Source: CAWGOF01 sp963824225
Lineage (GTDB): Bacteria; Acidobacteriota; Polarisedimenticolia; Polarisedimenticolales; Polarisedimenticolaceae
DNA: 64,000 bases
Reading direction: 5' to 3'
Assembly: GCA_963824225.1 (NCBI GenBank)
Contig: CAWGOF010000003.1
Coordinates: 2,356,001-2,420,000, forward strand
The notes under the pieces are model-generated. The model was not told where the DNA came from. It was given only the letters and a program-made list of their open reading frames with translations, and did not search any database. The position numbers and the translations under genes are program-made. This document shows, piece by piece, positions 1-9,027 of this stretch. Position 1 is the first letter of the stretch, and the number at the start of each line of letters is the position of its first letter.

Positions 1-1027
1 AGCCCCGAGGATGCGGCGGGTCGGCGGCGCATCCTCGTGATCGACGACGACCCGGAGACCGGTCGTCTGATCCGCACCTGGTTCGCCGCCGAGCCGTACG
101 ACATCCACGAGGCGCACGACGGCGCGACGGGGATCGAGATCGCGCGTTCGACGCGCGCCGACCTGATCGTCCTCGACCTGCGCATGCCGGGCATCGACGG
201 GTTCAGCGTCGCGCGCGCGCTGAAGCAGGATCCGTTGACGCGCAGCACGCCGGTGCTGATGGTCACGGCGTGCCGCGACGTGAACGCCAAGGTCGAGGCG
301 TTCGGCGCGGGCACCGACGACTACGTTACCAAGCCGTTCCAGTTCGAGGAGCTCGACGCGCGGATCCGCTCGATGTTGAGGCGCCGCGACTTCCTCGTGG
401 GCCTCGAGGGCACGATCCGCGAGCTGACGTCGACGAACGAGGAGCTCGAGCAGCTGCTGATCACCGACGAGAAGACCGGGCTGTACAACTTCCGCGAGTT
501 CCGCAGACGGCTGCGCGACGAGTGGGCCCGCGCCGAGCGCTATCGCACGCCGCTGTCGCTCGTGTTTCTCGACGTCGACGACTTCAAGCAACTGAACGAC
601 CGGCTGGGCCACCCGGCCGGGGACCGGATCCTGGCCGAGTTCGCAACGCTCGTCGCTGGGCGGCGCGCGGGGCACGCGACTTCGCCGCGCGCTACGGCGG
701 CGAGGAGTTCTCGGTCATCCTGCCGCACACGCAGCTCGACATGGCGCTGCGCGTCGCCGATCGCATCCGCCGGCGGTCCGCGAGTTCGTGTTCCTGGCCG
801 ATGAAGCGCCGTCCCGCGTCACCGTCTCGGCCGGCGTCGCGACCTTCCCGTCGTCCGAAATCGATTCGGTCGACGCGTTGATCCGCGCGGCGGACGTGGC
901 GCTGTACCGCGCGAAGGACCTGGGGAAGGACCGCGTCGTCGCCGCGGGCTCGACGGGCTCGACGGACGAGCGCCCGAACGACCCATCGCGCCGGCGTGGC
1001 GGCCGCGCGGTCAAGTCGGAGAACTGA
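1..1027 (+). pseudogene. Receiver-GGDEF diguanylate cyclase, 5' truncated and frameshifted
   Basis: The reading frame enters from before the window. The first GTG at 37 lies inside the receiver fold, because the residues before it (RRRILV) belong to the usual RILVIDDD strand. The receiver has the acidic pair IDDD, the phospho-acceptor Asp in LIVLDLRMPG and the conserved Lys in TKPF, followed by a coiled linker and the start of a GGDEF domain (DDFKQLND). The protein then continues in a second frame from about 660, which holds the RYGGEEF active site, and in a third frame from about 780 to the stop at 1027. Each change fits one missing base. If intact, it would make c-di-GMP under phosphorelay control. 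The domains stay well conserved on both sides of each break, so sequencing or assembly indels are as likely as real decay. Confidence 0.75.
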
Positions 1028-1048
1028 GGCGCAGTCGGAATCTCGAAG

Positions 1049-2314
1049 TCAGCAGCGGAGCTCGTAGAGCGGCAGGTGTCTTCCAGGGACGCTGGCCGAC
1101 TCGCGGCTCCCGACCCCAACGGCTCCTGCGGCCCGGTAGAAGCCGTCGGCGTGCGGGTCCCCGACGATCAGGATCTTCGGCAGTCCGTGCACGCGAGCGA
1201 TCGCACGGGCGTGGCGGAGCAACCGACCACCGTGGCCCCGACCGATCGCCGCGGGTTCGACGAACAGGTACGCGAGCTCGGCGCCGTCGGGCGACTCGAG
1301 ATCGAGGCCGTGGAACGCGACGACCCGCCCGCGATCCTCGAGCACGTAGGTCGGCTTCGCGGCGAGCCGATCTCCGGCGACGGTCAGCTCCCTCTCGCAT
1401 GCGGCGAGGAACTCGCGGTCGTAGCCCCAGTGCGCCTTCGAGCGCAGGGCGAGCGCTGAAAGCGCGGGTGCTTCGGCCGGCCGTGCCGGGCGGATCCGCG
1501 CGTCGTCCGGGCTCGCCGTCGCGTGAGCCGCGACCCACGCTTGGACCACGTCGAGGAACTCGTGCTTGGCCCGGCGCTCGATCCACGGGTAGTGACCACA
1601 GCGCGCGAGCTCGCGAAACTCGATCCGTGGGAGATACGGCGCGAGGCTGTCGCGGATCGACCGACCGGGGTGCGGATCGTCCGCGCCGTGCAGCATCAGG
1701 ACCGGCACGTCGATCGAGGCGAATGCTGCCTGTACGACGCCCCGCTCTTCGAGCGCGAGGTAGTCGCTCCAGGTCTCGCGATGGGCTCGCGCGTCGCAGG
1801 AATCGACCTCGAGGGCCCGGACCTCGGGGTCACAGGAGTAGGCCGGAAGGAGCAGATCGGCCACGCTCTGCAGCCGTGCGTCCGCGTCGGACACATCGTT
1901 GTCGAGACGGTCGAGCCGGCGTCGCAGCTCGGAATCGATCCGTCGATCGAGACACGCGCGAAGCTCCCCGCGCGCTTTGGGATCGAACGTTCCACAGCTG
2001 ACCAGAACGAGCGAAGCGACTCTCCGCGGATACGCGGCGGCGTGGATCAGCGCCAGCATCGCGCCCCACGAGTGGCCCAGGACGGTCGGACGCTTTCCCG
2101 GCGAATGCGCGTCGATCGCTTCCTCGAGATCCGCGACGTGTCGATCGACGGTCAGAGGCTGCGGTCCGCTCCGGCGCTGGAGCGGCTCGAGGACGCGGCA
2201 CGTGCGGGCGAGCTCCCGGGACAACGGCGCGAGCGACCCGGGCGCTCCCGGGCCGCCGTGCACGAGGACGACGGGCGGTCCGCTCGACCCGTGCTCGCGT
2301 ACCGCGATCGTCAT
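1049..2314 (-). CDS. Alpha/beta hydrolase fused to GNAT acetyltransferase
   Basis: 421 residues, with the ATG at 2314 overlapping the stop of the upstream gene (ATGA). The open frame extends further upstream, but that part is Arg-rich shadow of the neighbouring gene. Residues 1-260 are an alpha/beta hydrolase of the proline iminopeptidase/haloperoxidase type: HGGPG oxyanion motif near 19-23, nucleophile Ser82 in GHSWGA, Asp in HGADDP and His in CGHYPW. From about 270 a complete GNAT domain follows, with the acetyl-CoA loop IGRGHGG and a typical FYRAAGA end. The substrates of both halves are unknown. It is the last gene of a long minus-strand run of modifying enzymes. Joining of two genes by a sequencing indel is possible, but the linker reads smoothly. 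Confidence 0.85.
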   Translation of the reverse strand: MTIAVREHGSSGPPVVLVHGGPGAPGSLAPLSRELARTCRVLEPLQRRSGPQPLTVDRHVADLEEAIDAHSPGKRPTVLGHSWGAMLALIHAAAYPRRVASLVLVSCGTFDPKARGELRACLDRRIDSELRRRLDRLDNDVSDADARLQSVADLLLPAYSCDPEVRALEVDSCDARAHRETWSDYLALEERGVVQAAFASIDVPVLMLHGADDPHPGRSIRDSLAPYLPRIEFRELARCGHYPWIERRAKHEFLDVVQAWVAAHATASPDDARIRPARPAEAPALSALALRSKAHWGYDREFLAACERELTVAGDRLAAKPTYVLEDRGRVVAFHGLDLESPDGAELAYLFVEPAAIGRGHGGRLLRHARAIARVHGLPKILIVGDPHADGFYRAAGAVGVGSRESASVPGRHLPLYELRC

Positions 2315-3138
2315 CCGGCCTCCGCGGGGCTCTCCGACGCGTGGAACGCCACGACCTTCCAGCCCGTCGCGGTCCGCATGTAGGTCTTGGTGAACCGGTA
2401 GTCGTCGGTGATCGCCTTGCCCTCGGCGGTGCGCGACCGCACGAGACGCCCCGTCACGACCGCCGATTCGCCGTGGAGCGCGACGTGGACGTCCGACGTC
2501 TCGTACCGATCGAACTTCATGCGTCCCGCGCGCCAGATCGACAGCGCATCGACCTTGGTCATGCTCGGCATCCGTGGCACCGTCACGACGAGGTCCTCGG
2601 CCCACAGTTGATCGAGAGCGTCCGCGTCGCCGCGGACGTGGGCCTCGTTCCATGTGTTTTCGAGGGCTAGGAGCTCGGTCTTCGTCCGATCCTCGCCGAG
2701 CGCCGCCTTCGTCGCCTGCCAGGCCACGGCGCGCCACTCGCCGCCCGTGCGCCGGAACGTCCCGGTGTTGAGATAGCGGGTCACGAGGGTCCTTCCGCCC
2801 TGCTCGGTCGTGCCGACGAGACGAAACGTGACAACTGCCGTGTCGCCCAGATCCTGAATCCGCACGTCCTCGGCCGTGTAGGTCGTCTTCGGCTCGTCGG
2901 CGCTCGACTCCGCGCTCAGGTCGCTCAGGATGTCGGCCTTGCCGATCCGGCGACCGCTCGACCCGGTGTAGACGAGCTCGTCGGCCCAGAACCGCTCGTG
3001 CGTCGCTCGATCGCTCCGCGACGCTCCGGCGAGGAACTGCGTCAGAAGCTCGGTCAGCGCGGTAGTGGTCGGAGTCGGCTCGGCGGGCGCTCGGCTCGCG
3101 AGGAACAGCACGAGCACCGATGCGAAGACCCGTCTCAT
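2311..3138 (-). CDS. Exported protein with two SnoaL/DUF4440-like (NTF2-fold) domains
   Basis: 275 residues from the ATG at 3138, which overlaps the methyltransferase stop by 4 bp. The N-terminus is a signal peptide (MRRVFASVLVLFLASRAPAE). Two NTF2-like units follow, roughly residues 28-140 and 150-265. Each has the helix ending in W.[AD]DL and a late beta-strand with a Trp (GGEWRAVAW and ATGWKVVAF). Such domains are small pockets used as enzymes or ligand binders; no catalytic residue can be assigned. The signal peptide places it in the envelope, unlike its cytoplasmic-looking operon partners. Confidence 0.8.
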   Translation of the reverse strand: MRRVFASVLVLFLASRAPAEPTPTTTALTELLTQFLAGASRSDRATHERFWADELVYTGSSGRRIGKADILSDLSAESSADEPKTTYTAEDVRIQDLGDTAVVTFRLVGTTEQGGRTLVTRYLNTGTFRRTGGEWRAVAWQATKAALGEDRTKTELLALENTWNEAHVRGDADALDQLWAEDLVVTVPRMPSMTKVDALSIWRAGRMKFDRYETSDVHVALHGESAVVTGRLVRSRTAEGKAITDDYRFTKTYMRTATGWKVVAFHASESPAEAG

Positions 3139-3887
3139 ACGGTGCGCCTCCCCAGGCAGAAGTAGACCTTGGCCTGCGAACGATGCGTTGGATCTGCGAG
3201 ACATGCGAGCAACTCGGCTTCGACCGCCGGGAACTTCGATCCGCAATGCTGCTGCAGCAGGTACATGCGCCCGAGGCGTCTGTGCCATGCGTCGATCACG
3301 TCGGGAAGCGCGGGACCGTCGAACGCCAGCTCACGGTCCTCGAGGACCAGCTCGCTCTCGATCGCGAAGCCTGCGCGCTCGAGATGCCCGCGGAGCTTCC
3401 GCCCCATCAGGAAGTCGTACCGACCGGCCACGAGCGCGTCCTCGCGGTAGTCGTCGAGCAGGGCCCGCGTCGCGCTCGAGAGCGGCTCGTGGCCGAACAG
3501 GTCGTTGACCTCGGTCAGCGCGATCCAGCCATCCGGCACGAGGTGCCGCGACCACGCGGTCAGCGTCGACGCGAGATCGGGGAAGAACGCGGGGAGGAAG
3601 CTCGACCAGATGCCGTCGGCGACGACACCGAGCTCCCCGCCGGTGCCCAGATCGACACGCCGGAACTCGGCCTCCGGAATCCCGCGCGAACGCGCGTGGC
3701 CCAGGAGCTCCTCGTTCGCGTCGATGCCGATGACGCGCGCACCGCGCGCCGCGAGCTCGGCCGCCTGGTCGCCGACGTTGCACCCGAGGTCGAGCACCGC
3801 CTGACCGTCGATCGGCGGGAGCGTGGCATAGATCTCGGGCCATGGCCGCCAGCTCTTCTGGCGTGCGTATTCGTCGGCGAGGCTCAT
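3135..3887 (-). CDS. Class I SAM-dependent methyltransferase
   Basis: 250 residues. The ATG at 3887 overlaps the kinase stop and the TGA at 3135 overlaps the next start, so it is coupled on both sides. Motif I is VLDLGCNVGDQA near residue 35, followed by the acidic loop GIDANEELL that binds the adenosine ribose. The rest is the standard Rossmann methyltransferase fold with a C-terminal lid. The substrate is unknown. Its place between a kinase and an NTF2-like protein suggests small-molecule modification. Confidence 0.85.
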   Translation of the reverse strand: MSLADEYARQKSWRPWPEIYATLPPIDGQAVLDLGCNVGDQAAELAARGARVIGIDANEELLGHARSRGIPEAEFRRVDLGTGGELGVVADGIWSSFLPAFFPDLASTLTAWSRHLVPDGWIALTEVNDLFGHEPLSSATRALLDDYREDALVAGRYDFLMGRKLRGHLERAGFAIESELVLEDRELAFDGPALPDVIDAWHRRLGRMYLLQQHCGSKFPAVEAELLACLADPTHRSQAKVYFCLGRRTV

Positions 3888-4723
3888 TCGCCGATCTCCC
3901 GCTGCAGCACGCGGGCCAGGGCCAGCGCGCCGCTCGACGATTCGACCCGGTCGCGGTCTTCGACCGACCAGATCGCGGACAGCACCGCTTGCGCGAACGC
4001 CCACGACAGGACGCGCTGACGATCGCAACTCAGCTCGTCCACGAGACGTTCCACGCGCCTCCGGACGATCGCGCGATCGGCGAACAGGTCCGGTCGGGCC
4101 TGCGGATTGCGCAGCGCCGCGCCCAGCTCGAACTCGAGCTCCCCGACGACGCCCTTCGGGTCGATCGCGAGCCAACCGCGCTCGCGATCGAAGAGCACGT
4201 TGTCGTGGTGCAGGTCTCCGTGGAGCAGCCGCGCTGTCCCCTGCGTCTCGCAGAGCTCGCGATACGTGCTCTGCGCCGCCGCGACGAGCTCCACCGGGAT
4301 CTGCGCGTCGCCGCTCACGGCGTAGCGCTCGAACGCACGTCCCCAATCCCGGACCGTGGGAACCGCGAACGCCGGCATGCACGGGGACATCGCCTGGATC
4401 GTCCGGGCCAGGATGCGGCTCGCCTCTTCGTCCTCTCCGCGCAAGGTCAGACGGGCCAACGAATGGCCCGGGTCGAGCCGCTCGAGCAGCACCGCGCCAT
4501 CGACGTGCTCGTGAACGCGAACCATCCCGCGCCCGTCGAACGCACGCAGGATCTCTCCCGCGCGGCGCTCGTCGTCATCCTCCGCGACGACCTTCAGCAC
4601 GACGGGGAGACCATTGCGCCGGCCGAACACGATCACCGAGCGGTCGGTCTCGACGACGCGCTCGATCTCGATGCGCCACGCGACGATCCGCTCGTCGACC
4701 CGCGTGTCGAGCGAAACGCTCAC
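3884..4723 (-). CDS. APH(6)/hydroxyurea phosphotransferase-like kinase
   Basis: 279 residues, length typical of streptomycin 6-kinases. It has the catalytic Brenner motif LLHGDLHHDNVL near residue 185 and the Mg-binding DPKG in AIDPKGVVGE, the signature of the APH(6)/hydroxyurea phosphotransferase family rather than of choline or fructosamine kinases. The N-lobe (VIVFGRRNGLPVVLKVV) holds the ATP-binding Lys. It may phosphorylate an aminoglycoside-like or other hydroxylated metabolite. Streptomycin resistance is an inference from family only. It begins 10 bp after the cysteine-synthase-like gene and overlaps the next gene by 4 bp. Confidence 0.82.
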   Translation of the reverse strand: MSVSLDTRVDERIVAWRIEIERVVETDRSVIVFGRRNGLPVVLKVVAEDDDERRAGEILRAFDGRGMVRVHEHVDGAVLLERLDPGHSLARLTLRGEDEEASRILARTIQAMSPCMPAFAVPTVRDWGRAFERYAVSGDAQIPVELVAAAQSTYRELCETQGTARLLHGDLHHDNVLFDRERGWLAIDPKGVVGELEFELGAALRNPQARPDLFADRAIVRRRVERLVDELSCDRQRVLSWAFAQAVLSAIWSVEDRDRVESSSGALALARVLQREIGE

Positions 4724-4733
4724 GTCCCGTCTT

Positions 4734-5660
4734 TCACGGTCGGACGCGGAATATCCCGGTGCTGAGATACCGTAACCCGGAGTCGACGGCGATCGTGCCG
4801 ACCGTCGCGTCCGGCCCGAGCCGCTCCGCCACGCACAGCGCGGCGATGACGTTCGCGCCGGTCGAGGTCCCGCCGAAGACCGCCTCCTCGCGTGCGAGCC
4901 GCCGTGCCATGGCCTGCGCGTCCTCGGTGCTCACGCCGAGGATCTCGTCGACCTCGTCGCGCCGCCACAGCGGGGGCAAGAACCCGATCCCGATCCCCTC
5001 GATCTTGTGCGCGCCTGGGGCCCCTCCCGAGAGCACCGGCGACTCCGCCGGCTCGACCGCCGTCACGTGGAGCCGCGGTTGGTGACGTCGTAGCGCCGCC
5101 GCCGTACCGTGGATCGAATGCGCCGAGCCGACCGACTGCACGAACGCGTCGACGCGCCCTCCGGCCTGCTGCCACATCTCCTCGCCCAGGGCGTGATACC
5201 CGGCCTCCCCGGCCCGATTGTTCAGCTGATCGCAATACCAATGGCCCGGCCGCTCGCTGATCTCGCGCGCCTCGGCCATCATGGCCCGGATCAGCTGCTG
5301 GGTAATCTGACCGGCGGCGCTCGGGATCTCGGTCAACTCCGCGCCGTACGCGCGCATCGTATCGCGCTTCTCCTCGCTGAACGCGTCCGAGGTCACGAGG
5401 TGCGCTTGGTAGCCTCGCGCCGCGCAGATCAACGCCAGAGACACACCGGTCGTCCCGCCCGTGTACTCGACCACCGTGCCTTCGGGCCGGAGTCGACCGT
5501 CGCTGACGGCGTGGTCGATCAGCGCCCTAGCTACGCGGTCCTTCATGCTGCCCGTCGGGTTCGCCGACTCGAGCTTGACGACGATGCGAGCGGATCCGCG
5601 GGGCACGACGCGCCGAAGGACGACGAGCGGTGTGCCGCCGATCGCGTCGAGAACGGTCAT
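4734..5660 (-). CDS. PLP-dependent cysteine synthase-family protein
   Basis: 308 residues, fold type II PLP enzyme of the CysK/CysM/CBS group. The PLP Lys is in NPTGSMKDR near residue 40, the substrate Asn/Ser loop is EYTGGTTG, and the phosphate-binding loop is replaced by SVGSAHSIHG instead of the usual GTGGT. The C-terminal serine loop region is VAVDSG-like. The reaction may be O-acetylserine sulfhydrylation or another beta-replacement. The altered phosphate loop and the company of modifying enzymes suggest a specialised substrate. It starts 3 bp after the cupin stop. Confidence 0.85.
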   Translation of the reverse strand: MTVLDAIGGTPLVVLRRVVPRGSARIVVKLESANPTGSMKDRVARALIDHAVSDGRLRPEGTVVEYTGGTTGVSLALICAARGYQAHLVTSDAFSEEKRDTMRAYGAELTEIPSAAGQITQQLIRAMMAEAREISERPGHWYCDQLNNRAGEAGYHALGEEMWQQAGGRVDAFVQSVGSAHSIHGTAAALRRHQPRLHVTAVEPAESPVLSGGAPGAHKIEGIGIGFLPPLWRRDEVDEILGVSTEDAQAMARRLAREEAVFGGTSTGANVIAALCVAERLGPDATVGTIAVDSGLRYLSTGIFRVRP

Positions 5661-5663
5661 GCG

Positions 5664-6005
5664 TCAGCCCCGACCGGACGGGAGCGGAACCCCGCCCCGG
5701 GTGTACGCCGGCGGGACGTACAGGTTCAGGGTGCGGAGAGCGGATCTCCCGGTGTTCCGGATCTCGTGCGCCGTCCCGCGCTCGATCAGGAGCAACGATC
5801 CCGCTCGAAGCCTGACGCGGCGCGGACCGACGATCGCGACGCCGGTTCCAGCGACGACGAACAGCCACTGGTCGCTCAGGCGATGGCGGTTGTCCGGCCC
5901 GCCTTCGCAGTCTCCGGGCGCGAGGACCATCGTGGCCGCCTGCGCGCGCCGATTGCGCAGCGCAACCACGAAGCCCTGGCCGAATCGCAGGTGCTTGTGC
6001 GGCAC
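5664..6005 (-). CDS. Small cupin-domain protein
   Basis: 113 residues from a GTG at 6005, 9 bp after the end of the TPR gene. The single cupin barrel shows the pattern QWLFVVAGTG, then RLRAGSLLLIERGTAHEIRN with the second-motif His. The first motif lacks the usual HxH pair (NRHRLSDQW), so metal binding is uncertain. Similar small cupins act as isomerases or binding proteins. No substrate can be named. Confidence 0.75.
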   Translation of the reverse strand: MPHKHLRFGQGFVVALRNRRAQAATMVLAPGDCEGGPDNRHRLSDQWLFVVAGTGVAIVGPRRVRLRAGSLLLIERGTAHEIRNTGRSALRTLNLYVPPAYTRGGVPLPSGRG

Positions 6006-6014
6006 GGGAGGAGC

Positions 6015-7689
6015 TCAGTGCTGCCGCTCGCGCGCGATATCCGTGGCCATCCGCTTCAGCTCCGGCAGGTCCGGATCCGCGTCCTTCCAGTGGCCCCGCG
6101 CAGCCTCGACCTCCCGGAGCGCTCCGGTCTCGTCGCCCTGGTGCTGCAGGACGAGCGCCCGAGCGCAAGTGGCTTCCGCCGTACGCCGCGTCGTGGTCGA
6201 GCATCTGCGGCGGCGATGAACTCGGCGAGCTCCCAGTCCCCCGCGTCCATCGCGCTCCGCGCCATCGACTCGAGGCGGAACAGGGCCTGCGACCAGGCAT
6301 CGGGGCCCGGCGCGGCGCGCAGCGCGCGCGCGACCTCCTTGAGGATCGTCGCGGCCTTCGTCGCGCTGTCCCGTGCGCAGCAAGCAGCTCGCCGCGGAGC
6401 GCCGTCGACCCACGGCTCGACCATCGAGCGCGGCGGATCGAGGCCCGAGCGTCAGCTGCGGGACCGCCTCGAGCTCGCGTTCCGCGCGGCCTCGAGCTCG
6501 GCCCGCGCCTCGTCGACGCGCCCGAGCCCGAGCAGCGCCTGGCCGGCGAGCGCGTGGCCGACGCAGCGCGCCTGCGGAAACTCCGACTTGCGTCAATTCG
6601 CGCCCGGCCTCGAGCGCTTCGTCGTAGCGGCCGCGGTGGATCAGGAAGTTCGGCAGCTCGCGCATGGTTGAACGCGCGGTACGCGCTCGACGACGTGCAG
6701 CGCTCGCCGACTCGCGCAGCGTCTTCTCGGCGAGCTTCATCTGTCCCTTGTGCTGGTAGCAGCTGGCGAGCAGGTCGAGGTTGTGCGCGTGGTGCCAGTC
6801 GAGAGCCGGGTCGATCTTCTCGGCCTCGTAGTACGCGCGCTCGAGCGCGTCGGTCTTCAGGAACTGCGCGATCGCGTCGTCGACGCGGCCGACGCGCCGC
6901 AGGTCGTGCCCCCACATGTGCGCGGCGTGCGGGATCGCCGGCGACAGGCGCGCGTAGTCCTCGCCGTGCTCGAGCGCCTTGTCGATGCGCCCGATCGTCT
7001 CGTAGGAGTGCACGAGGTAGTGGTGCGCCGAGGCGTGGTCCGGGACGAGGCGCAGGACCTGCTCGTAGAACGCGATCGACGCCGCGCCGCCGCGCTGGCC
7101 GCGGCCCGAGGCGTTGGTCTCCTCGGCGTTGCCGCGCAGGAGCCAGAGCTGCGGGTCGTCGAGGTACTTGGCCAGCGCGTCGTCGATCGCCTTCTTGTAG
7201 GCGAGGAACGCGCGTCGCGTCCTTGATGTCGTCCATGGCGGCGAGCTGCTTCTCGCGGATGTCGATGCGCCGGCGCTCGCGGTCGCTCGACGCTCGCCGC
7301 GAGCGCCTTCGCCTTCTCGAGGATACTGCTGCGCGGCTCGCGGGTTCTCGAGCCCCGAGTGCGACGTAGCTCAAGCCCGAGATGCGCCATGCGCCAGCTT
7401 CGGGATCGAGGCGCAGCGCCTGGTGGAACGACCGCGCCGCCTCGATCCAGACGTAGGACTCGAGGTAGTTGAGCCCCTGGTCGTAGAACGCCTGCGCCTC
7501 CGGCCGACGTCGTCGTCGACCGCCTCGTGCGAGTTGCCGATGCCGGTCGCGCAGCGGGAGCGCGCGCTCGAGCAGCTCGGCGGGCACGTAGCTCGGCGGC
7601 GCGGCGCAGCCGGCGTGCGGATCGTCCTGCGCGCGGGCCGCGCCGGCGCACGCCACGAGAACCACGAGGCTCACGGCGATCGAGCGCAC
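6015..7689 (-). pseudogene. Exported TPR-repeat protein broken by many frameshifts
   Basis: The start is probably the GTG at 7689, preceded by a GGGGAG ribosome site; the GTG at 7695 forms a GTGA overlap with the VOC gene and is the alternative. A signal peptide (MRSIAVSLVVLVACAGAARAQ) is followed by TPR helices such as YDQGLNYLESYVWIEAARSF and LPNFLIHRGRYDEALEAGREL. The recognisable protein jumps among all three minus frames: for example the frame of 7689 to about 7540, a short stretch near 7510-7540, the frame holding 6720-7210, then further switches near 6700, 6590, 6430 and 6190. At least eight changes occur in 1.7 kb while the flanking genes are clean. Intact, it would be about 550 residues. 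Confidence 0.75.
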
Positions 7690-7691
7690 GA

Positions 7692-8066
7692 TCACACTCC
7701 CCTGCGGCGCGCCTTGGCGCGCGCGGACTCCGGACGCGCATGCCGCGGCTCGTAGACGCCGAGCTTGCCTCCGCCAGGCAGCGATACCTGCGTGAACACA
7801 CCGTAGCCCCGATCCCGGGCCGCCGTGCACTTGATCCCGCGCTTGCGCATCTTCGCGATCAGCGCGCGCACGTCGTCGCACATGAGATACAGCTCGTGCA
7901 CGTTGTTCTTGTCCGACGGGTGGACCGCGACCTCCGCGGGAGGCAGGCCGAAGATCAGCCACCCGTCGCCGACGTCGACGTGCGGCAGCCGGAGCACGTC
8001 ACGGAACAGCGCCCGATCGGCCTCCGGCTTGCGGCTGTACACGATCGCGTGCGCGCCGTTGATCAT
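7692..8066 (-). CDS. VOC-family (glyoxalase/bleomycin-resistance fold) protein
   Basis: 124 residues, one vicinal-oxygen-chelate domain with paired beta-alpha-beta-beta-beta units: AHAIVYSRKPEADRALFRDVL, then GWLIFGLPPAEVAVHP, and second-half strands VHELYLMCDDV and KLGVYEPRH. The His and Glu positions that could hold a metal are present (AH near residue 6, HELY, YEPR). Its stop overlaps the GTG start of the TPR gene. It may be a dioxygenase, a lyase or a drug-binding protein; no substrate can be assigned. Confidence 0.8.
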   Translation of the reverse strand: MINGAHAIVYSRKPEADRALFRDVLRLPHVDVGDGWLIFGLPPAEVAVHPSDKNNVHELYLMCDDVRALIAKMRKRGIKCTAARDRGYGVFTQVSLPGGGKLGVYEPRHARPESARAKARRRGV

Positions 8067-8092
8067 GGCTCCGGCCTCCGATGCCGGTCAGT

Positions 8093-8971
8093 CTACGATG
8101 CCTCGCCGCGAAGGGCCCGGGTGTACTCGTCCACGTGGTTGCACAGCGTGGACAGGTGCGCCTCGGCGGAGTAGCGGACGAGGCGGGCGCCCGGGATCTC
8201 CGCGGCCACCCGGCGCGCCAGAGCGATGGGCGCGTTCTCGTCTCGATCGCCGTGGAACAGCGTGAGCGGCACGCGCACCTCGCCGGGACGGAAGCCGAAC
8301 TCGCGGACGTACAGCCGCAGGTCCCAGACGGGACCCCGCGAGCCCTGGCGCAGCGACTCGCGGATCACCTGCCCGAACGCCTCGAGCCTCCCCGGGACCG
8401 CGAAGGCGTCGTAGTCTGCCGGCGGGACGCGCTTCCGCAGCTGCGCCAGCTCCTTCTCTCGCTGACCCGTCGAGACGTTGCCCATCAGACGCAGCAGCGG
8501 TCCGAGGATGAACGGGGCCCAGCGCGCGAGCAGCATGGTCAATCGGTTCGGCAGCGGCAGACCGCGCCGAGCCTCCGGCCAGTCCATGCGCCAGCCGCCC
8601 GAGACGATCACCGCGTTGCTCACCCGTTCGGGGATCCTGACCGCGCAAGCCGCGACGTACGGAGCGCCTCCCGAGTTGCCGAGAACGGAGAATTGCGGCA
8701 GCCCGAGAGCATCGGCGAGGGCGACGGCGTCTTCGGGCCAATCGCAGAGACTTCGTCCGGGCTGGAAGTCGGACCGGCCCATACCCGGTCGATCGGCCGC
8801 GATCACGCGCAGACCCGCCCGGCGCCATACGTCGTCACCGACGAGCAGCGGCTCGAGGCGCGATGACGGCGCGCCGTGGAAATACAGGACCGGATGGCCG
8901 TCGGGCGAGCCGAATTCGGCCCACCCCAGCATGCGCCCATCGGCGAGCGCGAGCCGGTTGTCGGTCTTCAC
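8093..8971 (-). CDS. Alpha/beta hydrolase
   Basis: 292 residues from a GTG at 8971. It shows the oxyanion motif HGAPSSR near residue 33, nucleophile Ser in LGNSGGAPY near 99, the acid in FHGDRDENAP and the base His in SAEAHLS near the C-terminus. A lid region rich in Pro/Trp/Leu lies between about 130 and 200. It is an esterase or lactonase-like enzyme of unknown substrate. It sits 26 bp before the VOC gene in the same run. Confidence 0.85.
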   Translation of the reverse strand: MKTDNRLALADGRMLGWAEFGSPDGHPVLYFHGAPSSRLEPLLVGDDVWRRAGLRVIAADRPGMGRSDFQPGRSLCDWPEDAVALADALGLPQFSVLGNSGGAPYVAACAVRIPERVSNAVIVSGGWRMDWPEARRGLPLPNRLTMLLARWAPFILGPLLRLMGNVSTGQREKELAQLRKRVPPADYDAFAVPGRLEAFGQVIRESLRQGSRGPVWDLRLYVREFGFRPGEVRVPLTLFHGDRDENAPIALARRVAAEIPGARLVRYSAEAHLSTLCNHVDEYTRALRGEAS

Positions 8972-9027
8972 GCGTGTTTCGAGTGCGGCCGTGGACGACC
9001 GCGATCCCCCAGTCTTCGGGCGCGATC

